From positions 248,001 through 312,000 of the forward strand of contig NZ_PTIR01000004.1 of assembly GCF_002934455.1 (NCBI RefSeq): a stretch of 64,000 nt of DNA, in the 5' to 3' direction. Below are positions 1 through 9,220 of this stretch, piece by piece. Source of the stretch: Trinickia symbiotica. GTDB lineage: Bacteria > Pseudomonadota > Gammaproteobacteria > Burkholderiales > Burkholderiaceae. How positions within the stretch are numbered: the first letter of the stretch is position 1; the number at the start of each line of letters is the position of its first letter. The position numbers were made by a program, and so were the translations under genes. The notes beneath the pieces were generated by a model. It had not been told where the DNA came from, searched no databases, and saw only the letters and a program-made list of their open reading frames with translations.

Positions 1-39
1 GCCCTTCGTCCAGTCACAGGCTTTTATGCTAAAGTCCAT
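1..39 (-). CDS. pepA: Leucyl aminopeptidase PepA, N-terminal 13 codons (partial)
   Basis: Only the first 13 codons lie in the window, read on the minus strand from ATG at 39. They give MDFSIKACDWTKG, which I recognise as the usual N-terminus of Burkholderiaceae PepA, a cytosolic metal-dependent leucyl aminopeptidase. The divergent placement against lptF is the normal arrangement in proteobacteria and supports the call. Nothing of the catalytic domain is visible. Confidence 0.8.
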   Translation of the reverse strand, partial: MDFSIKACDWTKG

Positions 40-163
40 CGGCTCGTCCTCGGATAAAATCGGCATCACTCACACGAAAGTCGCAATTATCCGCTATTTT
101 TTCGCGGCGTCGGTCCGCCATGCGCAATGCAAGCGCGGCCCCATTCGCCCTTTCTCATAGACG
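40..163. promoter_or_regulatory. pepA/lptF divergent intergenic region
   Basis: This 124-nt gap separates two divergent genes and must hold the promoters of both pepA (minus) and lptF (plus). It has short A/T-rich patches around 52-60 and 88-105, but I could not assign -35/-10 boxes with confidence. Confidence 0.4.
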
Positions 164-1258
164 ATGATTTTCGAACGCTCCCTGCAGCGCGAGCTCGCAT
201 ATACGGCCGGCGCCGTATTCATGGTGCTCTTGACCATCTTCCTCACTACGATGATGATCCGCATCGTCGGCTTCGCCGCGTCCGGCGAGGTCGATCCGAA
301 GGACGTCGTCGTGCTGATCGGCTTGACCGTCATCGGTTACTTCGCGGTGATGCTCGTCGTCACGCTCTTCGTGTCGATCCTCTTCGTGCTCACGCGCTGG
401 TACCGCGATTCGGAGATGGTCGTCTGGCTTTCGTCGGGCGTGAGCCTCGCGCGCTTCATCAAGCCCGTCGTCAAGTTTGCCGTGCCGGTCTTGCTGCTCG
501 TCGCCTTTTTCGCCTATGTCGGCTGGCCCTGGTCGAACGCGCAAAGCAAGCTGATCCGCGCGCGCTTTCAGCAGCGCGACGAAGTCTCGTTGCTCGCGCC
601 CGGGCAATTCCGCGAATCGCCCGTCAGCCACCGCGTCTTTTTCGTCGAGAAGATGTCGCCCGACCAAAGTCATGTCGAGAATGTATTCGTGACGAGCACC
701 GAAAGCGGCAAGGTCAGCGTCGTCGTCTCGCACAACGGTCACACGGAAACGGACAAGGACGGCTCGCGCTTCGTCGTCCTCGAAAACGGGCGGCGCTACG
801 ACGGCGAGCCCGGCAAGCCGGATTTCCGGATCATGGAGTTTCAGCGCTATGGCGTGAAAATCACTCAGCAGCCGGTCGTCAACCGGCCGACGCCGACGGG
901 CATGTCGACGCTTGCGCTGCTGCGCCATCCGACGAACGCGAACCTCGCCGAATTCGTCTGGCGCACGGGCCTCGTTTTGATGGCGGCGAACCTGATGCTG
1001 CTAGGCATTCCGCTAGCCTATCAAAATCCGCGGCGCGGGCGCACGATCAATCTCGTCATGGCCGTGCTGATCTTCCTCACCTATTCGAATCTGCTCAACG
1101 TGGTGCAGTCGTGGATGGAACAGGGACGCATGTCGTTCGCCGCCGGGCTGATCGGGTTGCATGCGCTCGTCGCCTGTATCGTCGTCGTCGTTTTCTGGCT
1201 GCGCGTGCGCAACCGGCCGCTCATTTCGCGCGCGTTGTTCGCACGTCAGGGAGCATAA
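164..1258 (+). CDS. lptF: LPS export ABC transporter permease LptF
   Basis: LptF is an inner-membrane permease that, with LptG and the ATPase dimer LptB2, extracts lipopolysaccharide from the inner membrane and passes it to the LptC-A-D bridge. The 364-aa protein has the family layout: three hydrophobic segments in the first 125 residues, a soluble periplasmic beta-jellyroll region (about 130-260), and three C-terminal membrane segments. It opens with the typical MIFERSLQRELAYTAGAVF. lptG follows after 4 nt, so the two are co-transcribed and probably translationally coupled. Length and topology are normal. Confidence 0.95.
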   Translation: MIFERSLQRELAYTAGAVFMVLLTIFLTTMMIRIVGFAASGEVDPKDVVVLIGLTVIGYFAVMLVVTLFVSILFVLTRWYRDSEMVVWLSSGVSLARFIKPVVKFAVPVLLLVAFFAYVGWPWSNAQSKLIRARFQQRDEVSLLAPGQFRESPVSHRVFFVEKMSPDQSHVENVFVTSTESGKVSVVVSHNGHTETDKDGSRFVVLENGRRYDGEPGKPDFRIMEFQRYGVKITQQPVVNRPTPTGMSTLALLRHPTNANLAEFVWRTGLVLMAANLMLLGIPLAYQNPRRGRTINLVMAVLIFLTYSNLLNVVQSWMEQGRMSFAAGLIGLHALVACIVVVVFWLRVRNRPLISRALFARQGA

Positions 1259-1262
1259 CGCG

Positions 1263-2411
1263 ATGCGCATCTACGAGAAGTACTTTGCACGGCAGGTCTA
1301 CCTCGCGTTCATCTTCGTTCTATTCGCGTTTTCAGGTCTGTTCTTCTTTTTCGACCTCATCAACGAGCTGAACACGGTCGGGCACGGCAACTACAAGTTC
1401 GGCTATGCCGTGCTGCGGGTCGCGCTGCAAACGCCGTCGCGGTTTTACGAAATCATCCCCGTCGCGGCGCTGATCAGCGCGATCTACGTCTTCTCGCAGA
1501 TGGCCGCGAACTCCGAATACACGATCTTTCGCGTCTCGGGACTCGCGACGGGCCGGGCGTTGCGCTCGCTCATCAAGATCGGCATTCCGCTCGTCATCGT
1601 CACATATTTCATCGGTGAAGTCGTCGGTCCCTACTCGGATCAGCTCTCGGAGCGCGTGCGGCTCGAGGCGCTCGGATCGGCCGTCTCGACGAACTTCCAG
1701 TCCGGCGTCTGGGTCAAGGACACGCTTTCCGCGCGCGAAGACGGCGAGCAGGTCACGCGCTTCGTCAACGTCGGCGAGCTAAGGCCCGATGCATCGATTA
1801 CGAAGGTGCGCATCTACGAGTTCGATTCGCAATTTCGGCTGACGAACGTGCGGATCGCCCAAAGCGGAAGCTATCAAGGCAAAGGGCACTGGCTGCTGAA
1901 GGGCGTGACCGATACGAAGCTGACGGCCATCCCGCCGCCGTCCGCGCAGCCTGCCGATGCACTGAATCCTGTCTATCGCGCGACCCAGATCACGCAGCCC
2001 GAGTACTCGCTGCGCTCGGAGCTCACGCCGCAGATCCTTTCGGTGCTGCTGATTTCGCCCGATCGGATGTCGATGTTCAACCTCTTCCGCTACATTCAGC
2101 ATCTGACGGAAAATCACCAGGACACGCAGCGCTACGAGCTCGCGTTCTGGAAAAAGCTGCTCTATCCGTTCGCCGTGCTGGTGATGCTCGTGCTCTCGCT
2201 TCCGTTCGCCTATCTGCACACGCGGGCCGGCGTCGTTGGCGTAAAGGTCTTCGGCGGCATCATGCTCGGCATGAGCTTCCAGCTCTTCAATACGCTGTTT
2301 TCGCATATCGGCATGCTGAACACATGGCCGGCGCCGATGACCGCCGCCACGCCGGCCTTGATCTACCTCGTGCTGGGCTTCGTCGGACTGAGGTGGGTCG
2401 ATCGGCATTGA
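1263..2411 (+). CDS. lptG: LPS export ABC transporter permease LptG
   Basis: LptG is the second permease of the LptB2FG lipopolysaccharide extractor. I chose ATG 1263 (MRIYEKYFARQVYLAF), which gives the usual length of 382 aa; an upstream in-frame ATG would overlap lptF by about 100 nt. The protein has N-terminal membrane segments, a periplasmic domain in the middle and three C-terminal membrane segments ending in GLRWVDRH. It is the second gene of the lptFG operon. Confidence 0.95.
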   Translation: MRIYEKYFARQVYLAFIFVLFAFSGLFFFFDLINELNTVGHGNYKFGYAVLRVALQTPSRFYEIIPVAALISAIYVFSQMAANSEYTIFRVSGLATGRALRSLIKIGIPLVIVTYFIGEVVGPYSDQLSERVRLEALGSAVSTNFQSGVWVKDTLSAREDGEQVTRFVNVGELRPDASITKVRIYEFDSQFRLTNVRIAQSGSYQGKGHWLLKGVTDTKLTAIPPPSAQPADALNPVYRATQITQPEYSLRSELTPQILSVLLISPDRMSMFNLFRYIQHLTENHQDTQRYELAFWKKLLYPFAVLVMLVLSLPFAYLHTRAGVVGVKVFGGIMLGMSFQLFNTLFSHIGMLNTWPAPMTAATPALIYLVLGFVGLRWVDRH

Positions 2412-2439
2412 TCGCTATCGACATCGAGAGGACACGGCC

Positions 2440-2832
2440 ATGTCGGCACGCTACGGCATCGTCCTGTTTGGTCACGGCGCGCGCGATGCACGCTGGGCCG
2501 AGCCCTTCGAGCGGCTCGCGAAGCTGCTGCGCGCGCAATGCGGCCCATCGACGGCGGTCAGCCTGGCATTTTTAGAGCTGATGTCGCCCGACCTGCCTAC
2601 CGCGATCGCGGAGCAGGCGGCCGGCGGCTGCGCGACGATCACGATCGTGCCGGTATTCGTGGGGATCGGGGGGCATATCCGGCGCGACCTGCCGGCGCTC
2701 GTCGATCGATGCCGGGCCGCTCATCCGGGCATCGAAATCCGATGCGTGAAGCCTGTCGGCGAGGACGACGCAGTGCTCGATGCGCTCGCGCAGTACTGCC
2801 TGCGTCAGATGGGAGACGTCACGCCGCGTTGA
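2440..2832 (+). CDS. cbiX: Short CbiX/SirB-type sirohydrochlorin chelatase
   Basis: This 130-aa protein matches the small, single-domain CbiX family: N-terminal GIVLFGHGARD with the metal-binding His, a mid-protein FLELMSPDLPTAIAEQ segment, and VPVFVGIGGHIRRDLP with a second conserved His. Small CbiX proteins insert cobalt or ferrous iron into sirohydrochlorin. Here the neighbours (cobA and a siroheme-dependent CysI) favour iron insertion for siroheme. It starts 28 nt after lptG and its 3' end overlaps the convergent cobA by 14 bp. Confidence 0.85.
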   Translation: MSARYGIVLFGHGARDARWAEPFERLAKLLRAQCGPSTAVSLAFLELMSPDLPTAIAEQAAGGCATITIVPVFVGIGGHIRRDLPALVDRCRAAHPGIEIRCVKPVGEDDAVLDALAQYCLRQMGDVTPR

Positions 2833-3616
2833 GAAAACCGGCGGCACGCGGTGCGGCGCCGTCCGCGTTGGCGTCGGCCGGCTCGCTTTCGATCAGCCGC
2901 TTCGACGCTTCGCGCTCGGCGAACGCGTCGCCGATCATGAGCAGGCTCGGCTGCGCCGCATCGAGCCACTGCTGGGCTTCCCCCATCGCGAGTGCTTCGA
3001 GCGTCAGCGTCAATGTTCGCTCGCGCGCGGTGGTGCAAGCTTCGACGATCGCCACGGGCGTCTCGGCCGGCCTGCCGGCGTCGATGAGCTGCTGAGCGAT
3101 TTCCGGCGCGCTATCGCGGCCCATGTAGAAGACGAGCGAATCCGCATTGACGTGCTCGCGGATTTCGTCGGTATCGGCCGCGCGGCTCTTGGTGGCGAAG
3201 GCGACGCTGCGGGCGACGCCGCGCAGCGTCAGCGAGCGCTTGAGGCTCGATGCGGCGGCGAGGGCCGCCGTGATGCCGGGCACGACCTCGTATTCGATGC
3301 CTGCCTCTTCGAGCGCGCGCATCTCCTCGTCAGCGCGGCCGAACAGCATCGGGTCGCCGCCCTTCAGCCGGACGACGACCTCATGCGCCAGCGCCGCATC
3401 GACGATCTGCTTGTTGATGAACTGCTGGGCCGTCGAGCGACGGCCGCAGCGCTTGCCGACGGCGATCTTGCGAGCGTGCGGCGCGTATCCGAGCATGTCC
3501 GGCTCGACGAGCGCATCGTGCAGCACCACGTCGGCCATGCCCAACAATTGTGCGCCGCGCACCGTAATGAGATCCGCCGCTCCGGGGCCTGCCCCGATCA
3601 AGTACACCTTGCCCAT
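2819..3616 (-). CDS. cobA: Uroporphyrinogen-III C-methyltransferase (SUMT)
   Basis: CobA transfers two methyl groups from S-adenosylmethionine to uroporphyrinogen III, giving precorrin-2, the entry point to siroheme. The protein begins KVYLIGAGPGAADLITVRG (SAM-binding loop) and carries the conserved VVRLKGGDPMLFGR and VVPGITAALAAAS motifs. At 265 aa it is the stand-alone enzyme, not the CysG fusion. It is the last gene of the cys cluster (82 nt after cysN), as expected since CysI needs siroheme. Confidence 0.92.
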   Translation of the reverse strand: MGKVYLIGAGPGAADLITVRGAQLLGMADVVLHDALVEPDMLGYAPHARKIAVGKRCGRRSTAQQFINKQIVDAALAHEVVVRLKGGDPMLFGRADEEMRALEEAGIEYEVVPGITAALAAASSLKRSLTLRGVARSVAFATKSRAADTDEIREHVNADSLVFYMGRDSAPEIAQQLIDAGRPAETPVAIVEACTTARERTLTLTLEALAMGEAQQWLDAAQPSLLMIGDAFAEREASKRLIESEPADANADGAAPRAAGFLNAA

Positions 3617-3698
3617 TCGCCGTTCGTCCTTCCGGTTCCGTTCCTTACCGACTCATTCGTTCGCGTCCGAGCGGCCCGCAATAGCGGAGTCGGTCGCG

Positions 3699-5024
3699 TC
3701 AGCTCGAGTATGCACGAATCATGCCGGCGGCAACCGTATGATGCGTCGCTTCGTCGATGAGCACGAACGCGCCCGTGGCCGGATGCGTGTCGTAAGTATC
3801 GCAGACGAGCGGCTTTTGCAGCGTCAGCGTCACGCGGCCGATGTCGTTCATCGTCAGGTTGTGCCGTTCGCTCGTATGCTCGAGCGTATGGACGTCGAGC
3901 ACTTCCTTGACGGCGCCCACGCGCGCGAAGACGGTGCTCGTCGTTTGCTTCAGCAGATATTTGCGCTGCGGCGAAAGCGGCTCATCGTCGAACCAGCAGA
4001 CGTCCGCCTCGAGCTTCTTCGCCGGTTGCGGGGCCTGCCCCGCCGACACGAACGTGTCGCCGCGCGAAACGTCGACGTCTTCCGTGAGACGAATCGTCAC
4101 CGTCTGCCCCGCGAACGCGTGCTCGACCTGGGCCGTGCCACCCGGCACCGGCGCGATGATTTCCGCCACGGTCGCGTCGCGTCCCGCCGGCAGCACGACG
4201 ATCGCATCGCCGACGCGGACTTCACCCGATTCGACGCGACCCATGTAGCCGCGAAAATCGTCGGCGCTCGCGCCGTCCTGGCGCGCCACCCATTGGACCG
4301 GGAAACGCAGTGCCTGGCCCGTCGGCTGCCCGACCGGCAGCGCCTCGAGCACATCGAGCAGCGGCTCGCCCGCATACCAGGGCATGCGCTCGCTCGCCAG
4401 CACGATGTTGTCGCCCTTCAAGGCCGAGACAGGGACGAAGCGAACGTTCGCCAGCCCGAGCTGCTGGGCAAGCTGCACGTAGGCATCGCGAATCTCGTTG
4501 AAGCGCGCTTCGCTGAACTCGACGAGGTCCATCTTGTTGATCGCGACGATCACATGCTGCAGCCCGAGCAGCTTCACGATCGCGCTATGGCGTTTCGTCT
4601 GGGGCAGCAGCACGGCGCGACCGTCGTCGAACGTCACTCGCGTCGCGTCGATGAGGATGATCGCCGCATGCGCGGTCGACGCGCCCGTCACCATGTTGCG
4701 CGTGTACTGCTCGTGGCCTGGCGTATCGGCGATGATGAACTTACGCTTGGCGGTGGCGAAGTAGCGATAGGCCACGTCGATCGTAATGCCCTGCTCGCGC
4801 TCGGCTTCGAGGCCGTCCGTCAGCAGCGACAGATCGATTTCGTCGCCGACCGTGCGCTTGTTCTTCGCGCGCGAAAGCGCCGAAAGCTGATCGGAGAGCA
4901 CGGCCTTGCTGTCATAGAGAAGCCGCCCGATCAGCGTGCTCTTGCCGTCGTCGACGCTGCCCGCCGTGATGAAGCGCAGCACGCCGAGGTCCGCCGGTTG
5001 ATGAGTGGTGATGATGTCCTGCAT
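3699..5024 (-). CDS. cysN: Sulfate adenylyltransferase large (GTPase) subunit CysN
   Basis: CysN is the GTPase subunit that drives CysD in making adenosine 5'-phosphosulfate from sulfate and ATP. I start at ATG 5024 (MQDIITTHQPADLG), giving 441 aa; the open frame extends further upstream but into cysD. EF-Tu-like GTPase motifs are intact: AGSVDDGKS (about residues 21-29), DTPGHEQYTRNM and NKMD, followed by beta-barrel domains. There is no fused APS kinase domain, which fits with an APS-type CysH. Confidence 0.95.
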   Translation of the reverse strand: MQDIITTHQPADLGVLRFITAGSVDDGKSTLIGRLLYDSKAVLSDQLSALSRAKNKRTVGDEIDLSLLTDGLEAEREQGITIDVAYRYFATAKRKFIIADTPGHEQYTRNMVTGASTAHAAIILIDATRVTFDDGRAVLLPQTKRHSAIVKLLGLQHVIVAINKMDLVEFSEARFNEIRDAYVQLAQQLGLANVRFVPVSALKGDNIVLASERMPWYAGEPLLDVLEALPVGQPTGQALRFPVQWVARQDGASADDFRGYMGRVESGEVRVGDAIVVLPAGRDATVAEIIAPVPGGTAQVEHAFAGQTVTIRLTEDVDVSRGDTFVSAGQAPQPAKKLEADVCWFDDEPLSPQRKYLLKQTTSTVFARVGAVKEVLDVHTLEHTSERHNLTMNDIGRVTLTLQKPLVCDTYDTHPATGAFVLIDEATHHTVAAGMIRAYSS

Positions 5025-5089
5025 TCGATACTCGCTCGGAATTCGTTCGGAGGCCGCGCGCGCTTTCGGCGCGGACCTCTTGGGCTGGC

Positions 5090-6052
5090 TTAGAAATACC
5101 CTTGCTTCTTGCGCTGCTCCATCGCCGCCTCGGACGTTTGATCGTCCATACGCGTCGCGCCGCGCTCCGTGATGTCGGTCACGGCCGTCTCGGCGATGAT
5201 CTTCTCGACATCGTCCGCATCGCTTTCGACGGGGCACGTGCAGCTGATATCGCCAACTGTGCGGAAGCGCACGAGCGCGGTCTCGCTCGTTTCGCCCTCG
5301 CGCATCGGCGTGAGCGGCGTGACGGGCACGAGCAGTCCGTTGCGGCGCACGATTTCGCGCTGGTGGGCGTAGTAGATCGAAGGCAGCTCGAGCCCTTCGC
5401 GTCCGATGTATTGCCAGACGTCGAGCTCCGTCCAGTTCGAGATCGGAAACACGCGCAGGTGCTCACCCGCATGCAAGCGCGCGTTGTAGAGACTCCAGAG
5501 CTCGGGGCGCTGCGCCTTCGGATCCCATTGGCCGAACTCGTCGCGGAACGAAAAGATACGCTCCTTGGCCCGCGCCTTTTCTTCATCGCGTCGCGCGCCG
5601 CCGATCATCGCCGTGAAGCCGTGCGCCGCGATCGTCTCGAGCAGCGTAACGGCCTGTGCCGCATTGCGCGAATCGGTCTCGCGGCGCAGCCGCACGGTCC
5701 CGCGCTTGATCGAATCCTCGACATGGCCCACGACGAGCTCGGCGCCGATCTCGGCCGCGCGCCGGTCGCGGAAATCGATGACCTCGGGATAGTTGTGGCC
5801 CGTGTCGATGTGGACGAGCGGAAACGGCAGCGACGTCTTGCGGTTCGCGCCGAGGCCGAATGCCTTCAGGGCGAGGTGCAGCACGACGACCGAATCCTTG
5901 CCGCCCGAAAAAAGCAGAGCCGGCTTGCTGCATTCGGCAACGAGCTCGCGCAGGATATGGATCGATTCGGCTTCGAGCCAATCGAGATGATCCATGCGGT
6001 TCGATGCGACCGTGAGCGGGGTCGTCGCGGAGGGTTCGAGAATCGTGCTCAT
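5090..6052 (-). CDS. cysD: Sulfate adenylyltransferase small subunit CysD
   Basis: CysD is the catalytic ATP sulfurylase subunit, of the PP-loop/adenine nucleotide alpha-hydrolase family. Start at ATG 6052 (MSTILEPSATTPL) gives 320 aa. The PP-loop LLFSGGKDSVVVLHLA and the downstream GGARRDEEKARAKER motif are present, and the C-terminus RKKQGYF is typical. It lies between cysH and cysN in the assimilatory operon. Confidence 0.95.
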   Translation of the reverse strand: MSTILEPSATTPLTVASNRMDHLDWLEAESIHILRELVAECSKPALLFSGGKDSVVVLHLALKAFGLGANRKTSLPFPLVHIDTGHNYPEVIDFRDRRAAEIGAELVVGHVEDSIKRGTVRLRRETDSRNAAQAVTLLETIAAHGFTAMIGGARRDEEKARAKERIFSFRDEFGQWDPKAQRPELWSLYNARLHAGEHLRVFPISNWTELDVWQYIGREGLELPSIYYAHQREIVRRNGLLVPVTPLTPMREGETSETALVRFRTVGDISCTCPVESDADDVEKIIAETAVTDITERGATRMDDQTSEAAMEQRKKQGYF

Positions 6053-6180
6053 GTTCAGTCTTTTCCTATCGGTTGCCGCGGTCGATGCATCGTTTCCGCG
6101 ACGACCCGCAATATTCGGGTCCTGCATTGTTTGGGCTCGGTTTGCCTATTGGAGCCGTTAGCTTACGCCTTGGCTGCGCG

Positions 6181-6954
6181 TTACGCCGTCGCCTTGCCTG
6201 CGTCGGATACGATCCTGATCGGCGTGGCGGGCGCGACGTGCAGACCACACTCCTTCGAGTCGCGCGATTCCCACCACCAGCGGCCGGCGCGGCTGTCCTC
6301 GCCGGGACGGATCGCGCGCGTACAGGGCTCGCAGCCGATGCTCGGGTAGCCGCGCGCGTGCAGCGGATTGACCGGCACCTCGTACTTCGTCAGATAGGCC
6401 CAGACCTCCGCTTCCCTCCAGTCCGCGAGCGGGTTGTACTTGGCGATGCCGCGTGCCGCGTCTTGCTCCTCTTCGGCGAGTTCCGCACGCGTCACCGATT
6501 GCTCGCGGCGTTGCCCCGTCATCCAGGCGTCGACGCCGGCGAGCGCGCGATTGAGCGGCTCGACCTTGCGAATTTCGCAGCAGCGCTTGCGCAACTCGAC
6601 GCTCTCGTAGAACGCGTTGAGCCCATGCTCGGCGGCGTAGGCCTCCACCGCCTGCGGCCGCGGATGAAACTGCTCGATTTCGTAACCGTAGCGTTCGCGC
6701 ACGCGATCGATCATGCCGACCGTTTCCGCGTGAAGGCGCCCCGTATTCAGCGAAAAAATGCCGATCGGCGCGCCGCGCGAGAGGATGGCATGCGTGAGCA
6801 GCATGTCCTCGGCGGCGAGGCTGCTCGCGAACTTGACGTTTTCGTGGCGCGCGGCGATCGCGTCGATGAGCGCGTTCAGCCGCTCGACCTTCGCAGCCAG
6901 GACGGCCTCGGGCACGTCGGCGCCCTGCTTCGTGAAGTCGACGACGCTGCTCAT
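6181..6954 (-). CDS. cysH: APS reductase-type CysH
   Basis: CysH reduces activated sulfate to sulfite using thioredoxin. The 257-aa protein has a PP-loop-like core (FASSLAAEDMLLTHAI) and two cysteine pairs, KRCCEIRK and GCEPCTR. These pairs are the [4Fe-4S] ligands of adenylyl-sulfate (APS) reductases and are absent from enterobacterial PAPS reductases. APS is therefore the likely substrate, consistent with no APS kinase gene in this cluster. It overlaps the DUF934 gene by 4 nt. Confidence 0.93.
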   Translation of the reverse strand: MSSVVDFTKQGADVPEAVLAAKVERLNALIDAIAARHENVKFASSLAAEDMLLTHAILSRGAPIGIFSLNTGRLHAETVGMIDRVRERYGYEIEQFHPRPQAVEAYAAEHGLNAFYESVELRKRCCEIRKVEPLNRALAGVDAWMTGQRREQSVTRAELAEEEQDAARGIAKYNPLADWREAEVWAYLTKYEVPVNPLHARGYPSIGCEPCTRAIRPGEDSRAGRWWWESRDSKECGLHVAPATPIRIVSDAGKATA

Positions 6955-7508
6955 ACGCGCGTTCCTTGCGCCTCGGCGCCGCTCGACGCTGCCGCCGCGC
7001 GGCGGCGGAACAGCGGCTGCGGAATGTCGACGGCGGCCTGGTACTGCACTGAAAGCTCGCTGAATGCCTTCAGCGCATCGTGGATGTCCTTGTCCGCACG
7101 CACGGCGAACGCGTCGAAGCCGCAGCGGGCCATGTAATTGAGCTGATCGCGCAGAACGTCGCCGATCGCGCGCAACTCGCCGCGCCAGCCGTAGCGTTCG
7201 CGCAAAAGTCGCGCGGTGCTGTAGCCGCGGCCGTCGCGAAACACCGGGAAATCGACGCCGATCAGCGAGATCTTGTCGAAATCGCCGACCAGATCGGCCG
7301 GTTCGTCGGCGGGTGCAACCCAGACGCCGAGCGATTCGACGCCGCGCGCCGCCACGAGCGCTTCGCGCGCTTCCTTCCAGAGCGCGAACGGCACGAGGAT
7401 GCGGCCCGCGGGCAGCGCATCGACGGCGGGCAGCCCGCCGTCTTCGGCCGCGCGCACGATCTGCCAGTCGTCCGCCACGACTTCACGGTTTCTGATAATC
7501 GAAGTCAT
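6951..7508 (-). CDS. DUF934 family protein of the sulfite reductase operon
   Basis: This 185-aa protein starts MTSIIRNREVVADDW at 7508 and belongs to the family of unknown function annotated DUF934, which is commonly found between cysI and cysH in beta- and gamma-proteobacteria. Visible features are RILVPFALWKEAREAL, IGVDFPVFRDGRGYSTARLLRERYGW and IGDVLRDQL. The stop overlaps the start of cysH by 4 nt and cysI ends 32 nt upstream, so it is in the same operon. An accessory role in sulfite reduction is inferred from context only. Confidence 0.88.
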   Translation of the reverse strand: MTSIIRNREVVADDWQIVRAAEDGGLPAVDALPAGRILVPFALWKEAREALVAARGVESLGVWVAPADEPADLVGDFDKISLIGVDFPVFRDGRGYSTARLLRERYGWRGELRAIGDVLRDQLNYMARCGFDAFAVRADKDIHDALKAFSELSVQYQAAVDIPQPLFRRRAAAASSGAEAQGTRV

Positions 7509-7540
7509 CTGCAAATGTTCCTTGCTCTCGTTCGCTTCGG

Positions 7541-9220
7541 TCAGGCGTGCGCCGGCTGGCGGGACGCGTAGACCCGTTCCTTGAACGGCGCGATGCCGAT
7601 CCGATTGAACGTGTCGATGAAACGCTCGCCGTCGATGCGGTTGTCCACGAAGGTGTCGATGACCTTCGACACCACATCGGGCATTTCCTCGGCCGAGAAC
7701 GAAGGACCGATGACGCGGCCGAGCCGCGCGCCGTTCTGGCCCGTGCCCTGCTCGCCGCCGAGCGACACCTGGTACCACTCCGCACCGTCCTTGTCGACGC
7801 CGAGCACGCCGATGTTGCCGACGTGATGGTGTCCGCACGAATTCATGCAGCCCGAGATGTTGAGCGAGAGCTCGCCGAGATCGTAGACGTAGTCGAGATC
7901 GTCGAAACGATGCTGGATCGCCTGCGCGATCGGAATCGACTTCGCATTCGCGAGCGAGCAGAAGTCGCCGCCGGGGCAGGCGATGATATCGGTGAGCAGT
8001 CCGATGTTGGGCGTCGCGAAGCCATGCTGCTTCGCGCGCTCCCAGACGGCGAACAGATCGCGCTTCTTCACGTTCGCGAGAATGAGGTTCTGCTCATGCG
8101 AGACGCGCAGCTCACCGAACGAGTATTCGTCGGCCATATCGGCCGCCGCTTCCATCTGCGCGTCCGTCACGTCGCCGGGGGCGGTGACCGTCGGCTTCAA
8201 TGAGAGCGTCACGGCGGCGTAGCCCGGCACCTTGTGCGGCCGCACGCTGCGCTCGACCCAGCGCGCGAACGCGCGGTTCTCGAGCAGATGCTTCTCGTAT
8301 GAAGCATCCGTGTCCGAAAGCTTCTCGTATGCAGGCGGCTGGAAATATTGGGCGACGCGGTCGAACTCCTCCTGAGTGAGCGTCGAAGGACCGTCCTTCA
8401 GATGCTGCCACTCCTCCTCGACCTGCTCGGCGAACTTTTTCGCGCCGAGCGCTTTCACGAGAATCTTGATGCGCGCCTTGAACAGATTGTCGCGCCGGCC
8501 GAACCGGTTGTAGACCCGCAGGACCGCTTCGCAGTACGTGAGCAGATGCTGCCAGGGTAGATTTTCGCGGATGACCGGACCGACGATCGGCGTGCGCCCG
8601 AGCCCGCCACCGGCGAGAATCGCGCAGACGACTTCGCCCGCCTCGTTCTTCGAAAGATAGACGCCGAGATCGTGGATCTGAACGGCGATGCGATCTTCCT
8701 TGGAGGCCGAGACGGCGATCTTGAACTTACGCGGCAGCCAGGCGAACTCGGGGTGGAACGTCGACCATTGGCGCAGGATCTCCGCCCACGGGCGCGGATC
8801 GACCACTTCGTCGGGCGCGATGCCCGCGAACTGATCGGCCGTGATGTTGCGAATGCAGTTGCCCGACGTCTGGATCGCATGCATCTGCACCGAAGCGAGC
8901 TTCGCCAGAATTTCGGGCGTCTCCTCGAGCTTGATCCAGTTGAACTGCATGTTCGTGCGCGTCGAGAAGTGGCCGTAGCCGCGATCGTGCTCGCGGGCGA
9001 TCCGCGCCAGCATGCGCAGCTGATCGCTGCGCAGATTGCCGTACGGAACCGCGATACGGTGCATGTACGCGTGACGCTGCATGTAGAGACCGTTCTGCAA
9101 GCGCAGCGGACGAAACTCCTCCTCGCTCAATTCGCCCGACAGGCGGCGGCGGACTTGGTCGCGGTACTGCGCGACGCGCTCGTCGACGATTGTCTGATCG
9201 TACTGATCGTATTGGTACAT
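7541..9220 (-). CDS. cysI: Siroheme sulfite reductase hemoprotein (nitrite/sulfite reductase family)
   Basis: CysI reduces sulfite to sulfide in six electrons. The 559-aa protein has the duplicated ferredoxin-like half-domains and the siroheme/[4Fe-4S] ligands CPGGDFCSLANAKS and ISGCMNSCGHHHVGNIG, with all four cysteines in place. No CysJ-type flavoprotein gene is nearby, so electrons probably come from ferredoxin or another reductase. It is the first gene of the operon cysI-DUF934-cysH-cysD-cysN-cobA, read away from cysB. Confidence 0.92.
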   Translation of the reverse strand: MYQYDQYDQTIVDERVAQYRDQVRRRLSGELSEEEFRPLRLQNGLYMQRHAYMHRIAVPYGNLRSDQLRMLARIAREHDRGYGHFSTRTNMQFNWIKLEETPEILAKLASVQMHAIQTSGNCIRNITADQFAGIAPDEVVDPRPWAEILRQWSTFHPEFAWLPRKFKIAVSASKEDRIAVQIHDLGVYLSKNEAGEVVCAILAGGGLGRTPIVGPVIRENLPWQHLLTYCEAVLRVYNRFGRRDNLFKARIKILVKALGAKKFAEQVEEEWQHLKDGPSTLTQEEFDRVAQYFQPPAYEKLSDTDASYEKHLLENRAFARWVERSVRPHKVPGYAAVTLSLKPTVTAPGDVTDAQMEAAADMADEYSFGELRVSHEQNLILANVKKRDLFAVWERAKQHGFATPNIGLLTDIIACPGGDFCSLANAKSIPIAQAIQHRFDDLDYVYDLGELSLNISGCMNSCGHHHVGNIGVLGVDKDGAEWYQVSLGGEQGTGQNGARLGRVIGPSFSAEEMPDVVSKVIDTFVDNRIDGERFIDTFNRIGIAPFKERVYASRQPAHA

